The translations under genes were made by a program, and so were the position numbers. From assembly GCA_030692355.1 (NCBI GenBank), contig JAUYCF010000041.1:1-64000 (forward strand): a stretch of 64,000 bases of DNA, written 5' to 3'. The DNA is from Thiobacillus sp. (GTDB lineage: Bacteria; Pseudomonadota; Gammaproteobacteria; Burkholderiales; Thiobacillaceae). The notes under the pieces are model-generated. The model did no database searches and was not told where the DNA came from. It was given only the letters and a program-made list of their open reading frames with translations. This document shows, one piece after another, positions 9,710 to 18,617 of the stretch (position 1 is its first letter; each line of letters starts with the position of its first letter).

Positions 9710-11119
9710 ATGGATGCGTTACACGTGATCAAGATGATTCAGGACAACGAAGTGAAATTCGCTGACCTGCGCTTTACCGACACCCGCGGCAAGGAGCAGC
9801 ACGTGTCCATCCCCGCGCGCCTGGTGACCGAGGAGTGGTTCGAGGATGGCCATCCCTTCGACGGTTCCTCGATTGCCGGCTGGAAAGGCATCCAGGCTTC
9901 CGACATGCTGCTGAAAGCCGATCCTGATACGGCCTACATGGACCCTTTCTTTGACGAGCCCACGATCATCCTGACCTGCGACGTGATCGAGCCGTCCGAC
10001 GGCAAGGGCTACGAGCGCGACCCGCGCTCGGTGGCCCGCCGCGCCGAAGCGTATTTGAAATCTACCGGCATCGCCGATACCGCTTACTTCGGCCCCGAGC
10101 CTGAATTCTTCATCTTCGATTCGATCACCTGGCACGACGACATGTCGGGCTGCGGCGTGAAAATCAATTCCGAGGAAGCGGCCTGGTCGTCGGCTGAAAA
10201 ATTCGAGGCTGGCAACACCGGCCACCGTCCCGGCGTCAAGGGCGGTTACTTTCCGGTGCCCCCGGTCGACAGCCTGCAAGACATCCGCGCCGCCATGGTG
10301 CTGGCGCTGGAAGAAGCCGGCGTGCCGGTCGAAGTGTTCCACCACGAAGTTGCCACCGCCGGCCAGTGCGAGATCGGTACCCAGTTCAGCACGCTGACCA
10401 AGCGCGCCGACTGGACGCAGATCCTGAAGTACATCGTGCACAACGTCGCCCACGCCTACGGCAAGACCGCGACCTTCATGCCCAAGCCCATCGTCGGCGA
10501 CAACGGTTCCGGCATGCACGTGCACATGTCCTTGTGGAAGGACGGCAAGAACCTGTTTGCCGGCAACGGTTATGCCGGCCTGTCCGAGCTGAGCCTGTAC
10601 TTCATCGGCGGCGTGATCAAGCACGCCAAGGCGCTGAACGCGATCACCAACCCGTCGACCAACTCGTACAAGCGCCTGGTGCCCGGCTTCGAGGCCCCCG
10701 TGATGCTGGCGTACTCGGCACGCAACCGTTCGGCGTCGATCCGCATTCCGATCGCAGCCAGCGAAAAGGCCCGCCGCATCGAAACCCGTTTCCCCGATCC
10801 CATGGCCAACCCTTACCTGTGCTTTGCCGCGCTGATGATGGCGGGCCTGGACGGCATCCAGAACAAGATTCACCCCGGCGACCCGTCGGACAAGAACCTG
10901 TACGACCTGCCGCCGGAAGAAGAAGCGCTGGTCCCGAAAGTCTGCCACAGCCTGGACATGGCGCTGGACGAGCTCGACAAGGATCGCGAGTTCCTGACCC
11001 GCGGCGGCGTGTTCACCAACGATATGATCGACGCCTACATCGAACTGAAGATGGAAGATGTCACCAAGTTCCGCATGACCACGCATCCGGCCGAGTTCGC
11101 GATGTATTACTCGCTGTAA
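9710..11119 (+). CDS. glnA: Type I glutamine synthetase
   Basis: A 469-residue cytosolic enzyme that makes glutamine from glutamate, ammonia and ATP, and forms dodecamers in the family. Visible are the beta-grasp start [13 protein letters not shown], the metal/ATP site [16 protein letters not shown], the catalytic NRSASIRIP and the adenylylation loop [10 protein letters not shown], whose tyrosine is the target of GlnE. GSI-beta type regulation is therefore expected. I chose the ATG at 9710 ([10 protein letters not shown]) over one at 9671. It has a GAGGAG site 8-9 nt upstream and matches the family's start. Transcription is predicted from the sigma-54 promoter at 9601. Confidence 0.96.
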   Translation: MDALHVIKMIQDNEVKFADLRFTDTRGKEQHVSIPARLVTEEWFEDGHPFDGSSIAGWKGIQASDMLLKADPDTAYMDPFFDEPTIILTCDVIEPSDGKGYERDPRSVARRAEAYLKSTGIADTAYFGPEPEFFIFDSITWHDDMSGCGVKINSEEAAWSSAEKFEAGNTGHRPGVKGGYFPVPPVDSLQDIRAAMVLALEEAGVPVEVFHHEVATAGQCEIGTQFSTLTKRADWTQILKYIVHNVAHAYGKTATFMPKPIVGDNGSGMHVHMSLWKDGKNLFAGNGYAGLSELSLYFIGGVIKHAKALNAITNPSTNSYKRLVPGFEAPVMLAYSARNRSASIRIPIAASEKARRIETRFPDPMANPYLCFAALMMAGLDGIQNKIHPGDPSDKNLYDLPPEEEALVPKVCHSLDMALDELDKDREFLTRGGVFTNDMIDAYIELKMEDVTKFRMTTHPAEFAMYYSL

Positions 11120-11138
11120 TCGCGGCGCATGCAGCAGG

Positions 11139-11164
11139 CGGGGCGGCTTCGGCCGCCCTTTTTT
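11139..11164 (+). terminator. Rho-independent terminator after glnA
   Basis: A GGGCGGC stem with a TTCG loop and GCCGCCC return (11141-11158) is followed at once by six T residues. It lies 20 bp past the glnA stop and separates glnA from the DUF4124 and ntrBC genes. Confidence 0.85.
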
Positions 11165-11236
11165 ATTGCCGGCTTTCGGCCGGTCAAGATTGCCGGCTTA
11201 TGGCCGTTAACAAATGGGCACGTTAAACTTGATCCC

Positions 11237-11707
11237 ATGCCAATCGCCCGCTTTTCCTTCCTGCTGTGTCTGATCCTGGCTGCGCCCGTGCAGGCGGAAA
11301 TCTACAAGTACGTCGACGAAAACGGTCAGGTGACGTTTACCGATGTTTACAGGAAGGGCGCCAAGCGCATCGAACTTCCAGGCGCCGCGGCGCCGCTTCC
11401 GGACCGGGATAAAACACCCCGGCGGGCGTCCTACAACCCCAGCCCGGCGGATTTTCCGCGCATCGATGCCGGCACGCAGAAACGCCGCGACGATATCCGC
11501 CGTCAGGTGCTGCAGGACGAAATTGCCGGCGAGCGTCGCAATGCCGACGAGGCGCGCCGCCAGTTGGCGCTGGGCGAGCGTCAGCAGCCCGGCGAGCGCG
11601 CGACCGACGCAACGTATCTCAATCGCGTGAAGAAATTGCGCGCCACCGTGCAGCAGCACGAGCAGAACGTCACCTCGATCCAGCGCGAACTGGCCAATCT
11701 GAAGTAA
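11237..11707 (+). CDS. DUF4124-domain periplasmic protein
   Basis: A 156-residue protein with a signal peptide (MPIARFSFLLCLILAAPVQA, cleavage near residue 20). The short DUF4124 domain follows, with the typical EIYKYVDENGQVTFTD motif. The rest is a charged helical tail rich in Arg, Gln and Glu (about 75-156), likely coiled coil (ADEARRQLALGERQQ, RVKKLRATVQQHEQNV). DUF4124 proteins often sit next to ntrBC in betaproteobacteria; their function is unknown. The start at 11237 gives the signal peptide directly; the frame upstream is unlikely to be translated. The gene follows the glnA terminator. Confidence 0.75.
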   Translation: MPIARFSFLLCLILAAPVQAEIYKYVDENGQVTFTDVYRKGAKRIELPGAAAPLPDRDKTPRRASYNPSPADFPRIDAGTQKRRDDIRRQVLQDEIAGERRNADEARRQLALGERQQPGERATDATYLNRVKKLRATVQQHEQNVTSIQRELANLK

Positions 11708-11755
11708 GCGCCCGGCTCCACTTGCTCTGGCACAATCAGTGCTTCCAGTAAGTGC

Positions 11756-12847
11756 ATGAGCATGATGCCGCCTTCTCCAAGCGAATTTTCCGGACTTGAT
11801 TGCCTGTCCACCGGCGCCATGGTGCTGGATGCGGATGATTGCATTCGCTATGTCAATCCGGCTGCCGAAACGCTGCTCGGCGTATCGGGCGCGCTGCTGG
11901 TTGGAGACGCCGCCGATCATGTATTTGAACGCAGTCCCGAGCTGCGCGCGGCAATCCGGACCGCGCGCAGCGAGCAGGAAACCGTCATCGAATACGAGCT
12001 CGACGTGGCGGTGAGCGGCCATCCGCCGATTCGCCTGGGGTGCAGCATATCGCCGCTGGATACGCCGCTGGATGCGGTATTGATCGAGATGCGGGCAGTC
12101 GATCCGCACCTGCGCATCGCCCGGCTGGAGCAGGCGCGCCTGCAGCAGGAGGCCAACCGCGACCTGCTGCGCAATCTGGCGCACGAAATCAAGAATCCGC
12201 TCGGCGGCATTCGCGGCGCGGCGCAATTGCTGGAGTACGAACTGCCGCGCGAGAGCCTGCGCGAATACACCCAGGTCATCATCAAGGAATCGGACCGTCT
12301 GCAATCGCTGATGGAGCGTCTGCTGACGCCGCACCGCATGCCCCGTTTTGGTGCGGTCAATATTCACGAAGTGCTGGAGCGCGTGCGCAGCCTGATCCTG
12401 GCCGAAACACCAAGCGTGGCGCTGCGCCGCGACTACGACGTCAGCCTGCCGGAAATCCGCGCCGACGCCGAACAGCTGATCCAGGCCACGCTCAACATCG
12501 CGCGCAATGCCGTGCAGGCAATGCACGGTAACGGGCATGGGCACGGTAACGGGCATGGGCACGGCCAGGACGAAATCGTCTTCCGGACACGGGTGGCGCG
12601 GCAGATCACGCTGGAAAGCCGCCGCTACCGGCTGGGCCTGCGGGTCGAGATCATCGACAATGGCCCCGGCATTCCCGAAGAGATCCGCGAGCAGATCTTT
12701 TATCCTCTGGTATCCGGGCGCGAGGGCGGCAGCGGGCTTGGCCTGGCGGTGGCGCAGACGCTGGTCGCGCAAAACCACGGCACCATCGACTGCGAAAGCC
12801 GCCCCGGCCATACTGTATTTTCGATTTTTCTTCCGCTTCCCACCTGA
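11756..12847 (+). CDS. ntrB: Nitrogen regulation sensor kinase/phosphatase NtrB
   Basis: A 363-residue soluble kinase that sets NtrC phosphorylation in response to PII. An N-terminal PAS domain spans about residues 14-110 (GAMVLDADDCIRYVNPAAE). The H box HEIKNPLGGIRGAA carries the phosphorylated histidine (~145). The ATPase domain has the N box NIARNAVQAM, DNGPGIPEEI and GGSGLGLAVAQTL. An unusual insertion of Gly-Asn-His repeats sits right after the N box, encoded by two perfect 18-bp repeats. The gene is followed 5 bp later by ntrC, so the two form one unit, separated from glnA by a terminator. Confidence 0.93.
   Translation: MSMMPPSPSEFSGLDCLSTGAMVLDADDCIRYVNPAAETLLGVSGALLVGDAADHVFERSPELRAAIRTARSEQETVIEYELDVAVSGHPPIRLGCSISPLDTPLDAVLIEMRAVDPHLRIARLEQARLQQEANRDLLRNLAHEIKNPLGGIRGAAQLLEYELPRESLREYTQVIIKESDRLQSLMERLLTPHRMPRFGAVNIHEVLERVRSLILAETPSVALRRDYDVSLPEIRADAEQLIQATLNIARNAVQAMHGNGHGHGNGHGHGQDEIVFRTRVARQITLESRRYRLGLRVEIIDNGPGIPEEIREQIFYPLVSGREGGSGLGLAVAQTLVAQNHGTIDCESRPGHTVFSIFLPLPT
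12527..12562 (+). repeat. Two tandem 18-bp repeats inside ntrB
   Basis: The unit GGTAACGGGCATGGGCAC occurs at 12527-12544 and again at 12545-12562 without change. It adds two GNGHGH units to NtrB in frame. The repeat is a multiple of three, so copy changes keep the gene open. Confidence 0.85.
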
Positions 12848-12852
12848 ACGCC

Positions 12853-14271
12853 ATGACGAAACCAAGCTGCGTCTGGATCATCGACGATGATCGCTCCATC
12901 CGCTGGGTGCTGGAAAAAGCCCTGTTGCGCGAGGATATTCCGTGCATGACCTTCAGTTCGGCCAGCGATGCGCTGCGCGAACTGGAACGCAGCACGCCCG
13001 CCGCGGTGCTGTCCGACATCCGCATGCCGGGCGTCTCCGGCCTGGAACTGCTGCAGGCGCTGAAGGAGCGCCTGCCCAAGGTGCCGGTCATCATCATGAC
13101 CGCGTATTCCGACCTCGACAGCGCGGTGGCGGCGTTTCAGGGCGGCGCGTTCGAATATCTGCCGAAGCCGTTCGACGTCGATCAGGCGCTGGAGCTGGTG
13201 CGGCGTGCGCTGGCCGAAAATGCCAGCCGCGACACGCCGGCGCCGAGCGAGGCGCCGATGACCGAAATGCTCGGCCAGGCGCCGGCGATGCAGGAAGTGT
13301 TCCGCGCCATCGGACGCCTCGCCCAGTCGCATGCGACCGTGCTGATCACCGGCGAATCGGGCAGCGGCAAGGAGCTGGTCGCGCGTGCCCTGCACCGCCA
13401 CAGTCCGCGCGCCGGCGGGCCGTTCATTGCGCTCAACACCGCAGCCATTCCCCGGGACTTGCTGGAATCCGAACTGTTTGGCCATGAGCGCGGCGCCTTC
13501 ACCGGCGCCGCGGCGCAGCGGCGCGGCCGCTTCGAGCAGGCCGATGGCGGCACCCTGTTTCTGGACGAGATCGGCGACATGCCGGCCGAACTGCAGACCC
13601 GCTTGTTGCGGGTGTTGTCGGATGGCCAGTTCTATCGCGTCGGCGGGCACACGCCGATCAAGGTCAACGTGCGGGTGATCGCCGCCACCCACCAGGACCT
13701 GGAGGTGCGGGTGCGCGAAGGGCTGTTTCGCGAGGACCTGTTCCACCGCCTCAACGTCATCCGCCTGCGGCTGCCGGCGCTGCGCGAGCGGCGCGAGGAC
13801 ATCCCCCTGCTGGTGCGGCATTTCATGCAAAAAAGCGCGCGCGAGCTGGGAATGGAGGCCAAGGGAATGTCGGAGGCCGCGCTCAGGACGCTGGTCAACC
13901 TGCCGTGGAGGGGCAACGTGCGCCAGCTCGAAAACGTCTGCCATTACCTGACCGTGATGGCGCCCGGCCAGGTGGTCGAGGTCAGTGACCTGCCCGCCGA
14001 TCTGATGCAGGGCAAGGTCGTGCCGCAAGCGGGCGACTGGCTGCAAAGCCTGGCGGCCGAGGCGAGCGCACGGCTGGCGCGCGGCGAGGCGGCGATTCTC
14101 GACGATCTCACCCAGGCCTATGAAAAAACGCTGATCGAGGTGGCGCTGCGCCATACCGGCGGGCGGCGCATCGAGGCTGCGCACCTGCTCGGTTGGGGCC
14201 GCAACACCCTGACGCGCAAGATTCACGAACTGGGGATGGATGCCGTGCCCGAGGCGGATGAAGCCAAGTGA
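12853..14271 (+). CDS. ntrC: Nitrogen regulation response regulator NtrC
   Basis: A 472-residue sigma-54 activator. The receiver domain (1-~120) has the acidic pair IIDDDRS, the phosphorylated aspartate in [10 protein letters not shown] and the lysine in YLPKPFD. The AAA+ domain (~140-380) has Walker [15 protein letters not shown], the sigma-54-contacting GAFTGA loop, Walker [14 protein letters not shown] and [12 protein letters not shown] downstream. The C-terminal Fis-type helix-turn-helix is [22 protein letters not shown]. It would bind the two boxes upstream of glnA. A terminator 30 bp after the stop closes the operon. Confidence 0.95.
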   Translation: MTKPSCVWIIDDDRSIRWVLEKALLREDIPCMTFSSASDALRELERSTPAAVLSDIRMPGVSGLELLQALKERLPKVPVIIMTAYSDLDSAVAAFQGGAFEYLPKPFDVDQALELVRRALAENASRDTPAPSEAPMTEMLGQAPAMQEVFRAIGRLAQSHATVLITGESGSGKELVARALHRHSPRAGGPFIALNTAAIPRDLLESELFGHERGAFTGAAAQRRGRFEQADGGTLFLDEIGDMPAELQTRLLRVLSDGQFYRVGGHTPIKVNVRVIAATHQDLEVRVREGLFREDLFHRLNVIRLRLPALRERREDIPLLVRHFMQKSARELGMEAKGMSEAALRTLVNLPWRGNVRQLENVCHYLTVMAPGQVVEVSDLPADLMQGKVVPQAGDWLQSLAAEASARLARGEAAILDDLTQAYEKTLIEVALRHTGGRRIEAAHLLGWGRNTLTRKIHELGMDAVPEADEAK

Positions 14272-14300
14272 TTGCGCGGGCACGCGTTTGACACGGCCAC

Positions 14301-14329
14301 AAAAAAGCCGACACGCAGTCGGCTTTTTT
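14301..14329. terminator. Bidirectional terminator between ntrC and grxD
   Basis: AAAAAAGCCGAC, a 5-nt loop and GTCGGCTTTTTT form a stem-loop with A- and T-runs on both sides. It lies between convergent ntrC and grxD and can end transcription from either direction. Confidence 0.88.
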
Positions 14330-14346
14330 GCATTCCGGGCGCGGCG

Positions 14347-14667
14347 TCAGGCGGCCTGCGCTTCTTCCAGCAGTTTCTGGATCTCGCCCTTCTGGTACAT
14401 CTCGATCATGATGTCGCAGCCGCCGACCAGCTCGCCCTTGACGTAGAGCTGGGGGAAGGTCGGCCAGTTGGCGTAGTACTTCAGGTTTTCGAAAATTTCC
14501 GGATCGGCCAGCACATTGACCGCCAGAAAATCCTTCAGGCCGCAGGCCTGCAGCACTTGCGCCGCGCGCGACGAAAAGCCGCACTGCGGGAACTGGGGCG
14601 TGCCCTTCATGTACAGCACGACGGTGTTGGTGGTGACTTGGTCACGAATGCGGTCTAGCGCGGTCAT
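14347..14667 (-). CDS. grxD: Monothiol glutaredoxin (Grx4 type)
   Basis: A 106-residue glutaredoxin of the CGFS class that binds a shared [2Fe-2S] cluster with glutathione and passes clusters to target proteins. The active site QCGFSSRAAQVL is preceded by LYMKGTPQFPQ. The TFPQLYVKGELVGGCDI block for glutathione is complete. Length and motifs match E. coli GrxD. It stands alone on the minus strand between the ntrC terminator and the start of the next operon's 3' end. Confidence 0.93.
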   Translation of the reverse strand: MTALDRIRDQVTTNTVVLYMKGTPQFPQCGFSSRAAQVLQACGLKDFLAVNVLADPEIFENLKYYANWPTFPQLYVKGELVGGCDIMIEMYQKGEIQKLLEEAQAA

Positions 14668-14730
14668 CTCAGGCTCCTGAATAATACTTGACTTGAATGC
14701 TCGGGAATTATACGCGCGCTGTAGCCGGCG

Positions 14731-15828
14731 TCAAGCCGCTTTTGGCGCGCGCTGGTAGGGGCTGATGAAGGCCTTGTGAAAAAGATGCGGAACCAGCAGG
14801 TGCGCGGGCATGCGCAGCCAGTGGGCGCGCACGAAGGCGGCCAGGCGCGCAGTCGGGGTGAAGGCGTCGGCGCAGCTTGCGTGGTCGGGGGCCAGCACGC
14901 GGGTGAAGATGCTGTCCATCAGCGCGAGCGTGGCGCGATTGGGTGCCGCGGCATCGAGGGCGGCCGTCGCGCTGGCGGGAATCGGCGTATCGAGATAATG
15001 GCGCAGATAACGCAGGGCATAGAACAGCGAACGGCCCAGCTGCAATTCGTCGGCGCGCGCGGTCAGGCGCGGCCAGAAATCGGGATCCACCGCAGCGTCG
15101 CGCAGCAGCAGGTCGAGGTCGGTCAGGTCGCGCAGGCCGTGCGGCAATTCGCCATCGTGGAACAAGTGCGTGGCGGAATGCAGGATGCGGTCTTCCGCCG
15201 CCAGCACATGGATGCCGGGCAGGCCTTCCACCGCGACGGCGCGGCTGCGCAGCTTGGCGGGATCCGGATGGTAGCGTGCGGTGTCGGGCAGGATCGCATG
15301 ATGCACGTCGATCACGGTGGCGCGCTGGACGTGCTGCAGCGGGGGGATTTCGTGCATCCAGCGGCGGTAGTAGCGCTTGTCGTATTCGGACAGGCCGCCA
15401 GCGTGCCAGCCTGCCAGCATCAGCGCGGATTCGGCCTGCGGCAGTCGCTCGCGCGGCACCAGAATGTCGATGTCGTTGAACATCCGCCCCGCCGCGGCGG
15501 GCAGGTCGGCAGCGACATAGGCCGCGCCCTTGAGCACGATCAGCGGACTGTCGAGATCGGCCAGCGCGGCGCGAAGCTGTTGCAGTTCCCAGTGCACTGC
15601 CGTGCGCTGCTTGTCGGCCAGTGTTTCGGCGGCATCGAAATGCCAGCGCGCCGCCTCCGGGATTGCAGCCGCCAGCCCGTGCCGGCGAAAGCGGTGTGCC
15701 AGACGCGCCAGCAGCCCTGCCGCCCGCGCCTGCCGTACCAGCATGTCCCACTCGCCCATGGAAAAGCGGGCGACCGCAGCGGGCGTGCGCAGGGTGCGGA
15801 CGAGCAGATCGCGGGTGCGGGCTTCCAT
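14731..15828 (-). CDS. Nucleotidyltransferase-family protein (HprK-A operon)
   Basis: A 365-residue protein resembling the uncharacterised nucleotidyltransferases of the NTP_transf_5 type. The core is LIVLKGAAYVAADLP followed by RMFNDIDILVPRERL, where the DxD would bind metal and nucleotide. Further on are VIDVHHAILPDTARYHP, HSATHLFHDGELPHGL and LTDLDLLLRD. The rest is helical. It is the last gene of a four-gene operon, 4 bp after the HprK-like kinase. Relatives occur beside exopolysaccharide, exosortase or peptide-modification genes, but no substrate is known. Enzymatic activity is inferred from the DxD and neighbouring acidic residues. Confidence 0.68.
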   Translation of the reverse strand: MEARTRDLLVRTLRTPAAVARFSMGEWDMLVRQARAAGLLARLAHRFRRHGLAAAIPEAARWHFDAAETLADKQRTAVHWELQQLRAALADLDSPLIVLKGAAYVAADLPAAAGRMFNDIDILVPRERLPQAESALMLAGWHAGGLSEYDKRYYRRWMHEIPPLQHVQRATVIDVHHAILPDTARYHPDPAKLRSRAVAVEGLPGIHVLAAEDRILHSATHLFHDGELPHGLRDLTDLDLLLRDAAVDPDFWPRLTARADELQLGRSLFYALRYLRHYLDTPIPASATAALDAAAPNRATLALMDSIFTRVLAPDHASCADAFTPTARLAAFVRAHWLRMPAHLLVPHLFHKAFISPYQRAPKAA

Positions 15829-15832
15829 GGCC

Positions 15833-16753
15833 TCAGGATCCCCGGCGCTCGGCCAGGCGATCGAATGCGGCGATGGCTTCGTTCAATTGGCTGTAGCGAA
15901 AATCGTAGCAGGCGGTCTGGTCGATCAACGCGGTGCCGACGCGGAAGCCGTCAACGCCAAGGTGGCTGTAGTTGAATGCGTTTTGCGCAAGGAACATGAA
16001 GGTCTGCGCCTGGGAGCGTGGCGTGAGGGTGGCCGGCGCGCCGGCTTCCCATTTGGGGAAAATCACCCAGCCGGGGCGTGCCGTTTCGTGCTGGCGCAGC
16101 ACGCTGTCGCGGGGTGGGCGCATGTGCGCCACCGTGCCTTTGACCGTATCGTGCGAGGGGCGGTTGATGTAGGCGTCCGGAGCAAACTGGCGAATGACGT
16201 CGATCGACTGGTTTTTCAGGCTGACGGGCCGTGGCAGCGGTTGAATCAGCCCGGTTTTGCGGTCGATCAGGGTGAGCTCGTCGGACAGCAGGCGCCAGCC
16301 CGAGAGCGCCAGCCCGGCCGCCAGCGTGCTTTTGCCGGAACCGGGCGGGGCGGGCAGGATTGCCGCCAGGCCGTTCTTCTCCACCACGGCAGCATGGATG
16401 ATCAGGTATTGATGCGCCTGGGTCGATACGCACCAGTTGAGCCCCCATTCCAGCATCGGAAACGCCTGGTCGCGCGGCAATGGCTTGAAGGGATGCATGC
16501 CGTCAAACGAAAACGTGGCCTGGGGGCGCAGCCAGCGGCGCAGGCTGGCAGGCGGGTTTACCGAGACGTGGAAGTCGGCAAAGGCTTCGCGCACGTTGCG
16601 CACCTCGAACTGGCCGTAGAGTTCGGCCAGGCCCTCGGCCACGAACGGAATCCGCGACTGCAGCTTGAGCGAGAATGGCCCGGTGCGCAGCCACACGCCT
16701 GTGCCAGCCAATTGCCGCCGCAGCTCGGCGCGAGGCAGTTGCAGCAGTTTCAT
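15833..16753 (-). CDS. HprK-related kinase (type A)
   Basis: A 306-residue protein resembling the C-terminal kinase domain of HPr kinase/phosphorylase. The P-loop PAPPGSGKSTLAAGLALSG is near residue 140, followed by WRLLSDELTLIDR and SLKNQSIDVIRQF. It lacks the N-terminal domain of true HprK, and no HPr-type PTS gene is nearby. From memory it matches the family named HprK-related kinase A, always found with a PqqD-like partner. Its ATG overlaps the stop of that PqqD-like gene by 4 bp. The likely role is phosphorylating or otherwise acting on a dedicated partner rather than on sugar-transport HPr. Confidence 0.75.
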   Translation of the reverse strand: MKLLQLPRAELRRQLAGTGVWLRTGPFSLKLQSRIPFVAEGLAELYGQFEVRNVREAFADFHVSVNPPASLRRWLRPQATFSFDGMHPFKPLPRDQAFPMLEWGLNWCVSTQAHQYLIIHAAVVEKNGLAAILPAPPGSGKSTLAAGLALSGWRLLSDELTLIDRKTGLIQPLPRPVSLKNQSIDVIRQFAPDAYINRPSHDTVKGTVAHMRPPRDSVLRQHETARPGWVIFPKWEAGAPATLTPRSQAQTFMFLAQNAFNYSHLGVDGFRVGTALIDQTACYDFRYSQLNEAIAAFDRLAERRGS

Positions 16754-17022
16754 GCGGATTCCAGCAGGCCGATTTTGCGCAGGCCGGCGAGCGTGTCTTC
16801 AGTCAGTTCATGGAGTTGCGGCGTGTCCGGCACCCCGAGGCGGTTTGCCAGGGCGGCAACCAGCTCGTCCGGGCTATAGCCGGGATGGTCGCGGCAGGTT
16901 TGATACAGCGCCAGGGTCAGCGGCTTCAGATAATGGGTGTCGCCCGATGCCGTATCGTAGGCGACCGCTTCATCTCCCCAGCTTTTCAACAGACGTGGCG
17001 GGCACGGCGACGCGTGTGTCAT
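16750..17022 (-). CDS. PqqD-like protein of the HprK-A operon
   Basis: A 90-residue protein with the fold signature of PqqD/RRE peptide-binding domains: a short opening sheet (RLLKSWGDEAVAYDTASGDTHYL) and then helices (TLALYQTC, SPDELVAALANRLG, LHELTEDTLAGLRKIGLL). PqqD domains present precursor peptides to modifying enzymes. Here the partners are an HprK-like kinase and a nucleotidyltransferase instead of a radical SAM enzyme. It starts 4 bp after the Tat-signal protein and overlaps the kinase start. No separate short precursor peptide is obvious in the operon, so the client may be the Tat-signal protein or may be encoded elsewhere. Confidence 0.72.
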   Translation of the reverse strand: MTHASPCPPRLLKSWGDEAVAYDTASGDTHYLKPLTLALYQTCRDHPGYSPDELVAALANRLGVPDTPQLHELTEDTLAGLRKIGLLESA

Positions 17023-17026
17023 CGGG

Positions 17027-17614
17027 TCAGTTCAGCGGAGACTCGCGCTCGTTCAACATTTCGAGCGAGTTTTTCAACTTTTCCGAATTGGTCAGGTAGT
17101 TGCTTCGGAAAAGCGCGATTAACTCGCCCGAGGTGTAGCCGAAGTTAACCGCTGGATGGGCGGCATTCAGCAATGCGGCGACCGCATGGAAACCCAGATT
17201 GGTCGATATCGGGTCGCCATTGCCATTCAACTCCTGCATTACTTCCAGCAAGGTGTAAGCGCGGCCATCGTTCCTGACGTACTGGGTGACGCCGAAGACT
17301 TGATTGAATGTTTCGGCTGGTTTGCCGGGCTTGCTGATGGGGGTGAAACCTGTCGGTCCCCAGGAGTCCAGGTGGACGGGCACCTTCCAGTATCCCGGCG
17401 TGCCCCCTCCGCATATTTCTTGGGGCTTGGACAGGTTACCGGAAGCCATCCCGGAAATCGTGCACTGGCTGGCCCATACCGGGCGGCTGGCCAGCGTGAA
17501 AATCGCGGATACCCCCAGCGCGGCGCCGGTCAGCCGGCGGCGGGATTGGTCGACCGAGTCGCCTTGCGATGCCTCGGGCGGGGTGTCTTGCGTTTCGGGT
17601 GTGTGATCGGACAT
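17027..17614 (-). CDS. Tat-signal protein with GTPGYWK motif, unknown function
   Basis: A 195-residue protein. A Tat-like signal appears at residues 25-50 (SRRRLTGAALGVSAIF, ending near RPVWAS), preceded by an acidic N-terminal extension. The mature part carries two cysteines (SQCTISG and PQEICGGG) and then GTPGYWKVPVHLDSWGP, VFGVTQYV, YTLLEVMQELNGNG and FHAVAALLNAAHPAVNF. The GYWK...W...HAVAALLNA pattern recurs in secreted proteins of other bacteria with no known role. I chose the ATG at 17614; a start at 17701 would add 29 residues but no signal. It is the first gene of the four-gene operon and may be the exported client of the other three. Confidence 0.6.
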   Translation of the reverse strand: MSDHTPETQDTPPEASQGDSVDQSRRRLTGAALGVSAIFTLASRPVWASQCTISGMASGNLSKPQEICGGGTPGYWKVPVHLDSWGPTGFTPISKPGKPAETFNQVFGVTQYVRNDGRAYTLLEVMQELNGNGDPISTNLGFHAVAALLNAAHPAVNFGYTSGELIALFRSNYLTNSEKLKNSLEMLNERESPLN

Positions 17615-17753
17615 GGCAGGCCTCGAAAATCGTTTGGATGCTGTCCCATATTGACAGCAAGAATCACACCAATATACATCCAGCCGGCCCGGAATGACCA
17701 TTGCGTAACGCTTGCAGCGGTTCCTGGCCGCTCCCGCACGCGTCGAGTGTAAA

Positions 17754-18617
17754 TTATTCCGACAGTTCGCCGCCGCTGACGCGCGGGATGCCCGCCAGGT
17801 CGGGCCAGCTTTGGGGGCGGGGGATGCCGCTCTCGCGCAGCAGGGCCCGGACGGCGTCCGCCTGATCGTAGCCGTGTTCCAGCAGCAGGACGCCGCCGGG
17901 CTTGAAGTGATTACGCGCAGCGGCGGTCAGCTGGCGCAGGTCGGCGAGGCCGTCCCGGCCGGCGGCCAGCGCGGTCAAGGGCTCGAAACGCACGTCGCCG
18001 CGCGTCAGGTGGGGATCGGCGGCGGCGATGTAGGGCGGGTTGCCGACGATGAGATCGAAACGCCGTCCGGCGAGCGCGGCGAACCAGTCGCTGGTCAAAA
18101 ACTCGACATGGGTGTTGAGAATGCCGGCATTGCGCTCGGCGATGGCCAGTGCCGCGGCGGAGCGATCCACCGCCGTGACGCGCGCGAGCGGGCGTTCCAG
18201 CGCCAGGGTGATGGCGATGCAGCCGCTGCCGGTACCCAGATCCAGCACGTCCATGGCCCGATCGGGCGGCATGCGCGCCAGCGCCAGTTCGACCAGCAGT
18301 TCGGTATCGGGACGCGGAATCAGGATGTCGGGCGAAACCTGGAACGGGCGGCCGTAGAACTCGCGCGTGCCGACAAGGTAGGCGATGGGCACGCCTTCCA
18401 GGCGGCGCGACAACAGGGATTCAAACACTGCGACATGCGTGTCGCTGAGCGGGTCGGTGTCGTGCGCGATCAGCCAGGCGGTGTCCACCCCCAAAACATG
18501 CGCGGCGAGCACGCGGGCGTCGAGCCGCGCGTCGCGGTGCGCAAGGCCGAGCGCGGCGGCGATGCGGGCAGTGGCGTCGTCGAGCAGGCCGGCAACCGTC
18601 GCCGCCTCACCCCTCAC
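17754..18617 (-). CDS. prmC: Release factor glutamine methyltransferase PrmC
   Basis: A 287-residue AdoMet-dependent enzyme that methylates the GGQ glutamine of RF1 and RF2. The N-terminal helical bundle (1-75) is followed by YLVGTREFYGRPFQV, the AdoMet loop VLDLGTGSGCIAI and the catalytic NPPYIA. The start is GTG at 18617, embedded in a GGGTGAG heptamer repeat that also holds the prfA stop. It follows its substrate gene prfA, a classic pairing, and belongs to the hemA-prfA-prmC operon. Confidence 0.93.
   Translation of the reverse strand: MRGEAATVAGLLDDATARIAAALGLAHRDARLDARVLAAHVLGVDTAWLIAHDTDPLSDTHVAVFESLLSRRLEGVPIAYLVGTREFYGRPFQVSPDILIPRPDTELLVELALARMPPDRAMDVLDLGTGSGCIAITLALERPLARVTAVDRSAAALAIAERNAGILNTHVEFLTSDWFAALAGRRFDLIVGNPPYIAAADPHLTRGDVRFEPLTALAAGRDGLADLRQLTAAARNHFKPGGVLLLEHGYDQADAVRALLRESGIPRPQSWPDLAGIPRVSGGELSE

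Noticed and set aside
12521-12570. Short regular repeats as a possible CRISPR
   Set aside because: Only two 18-bp units with no spacers, lying in frame inside ntrB.
14340-17750. The HprK-like gene as a true HPr kinase of a PTS system
   Set aside because: The N-terminal HprK domain and neighbouring HPr, EI or rpoN-linked PTS genes are missing, while a PqqD-like partner is present.
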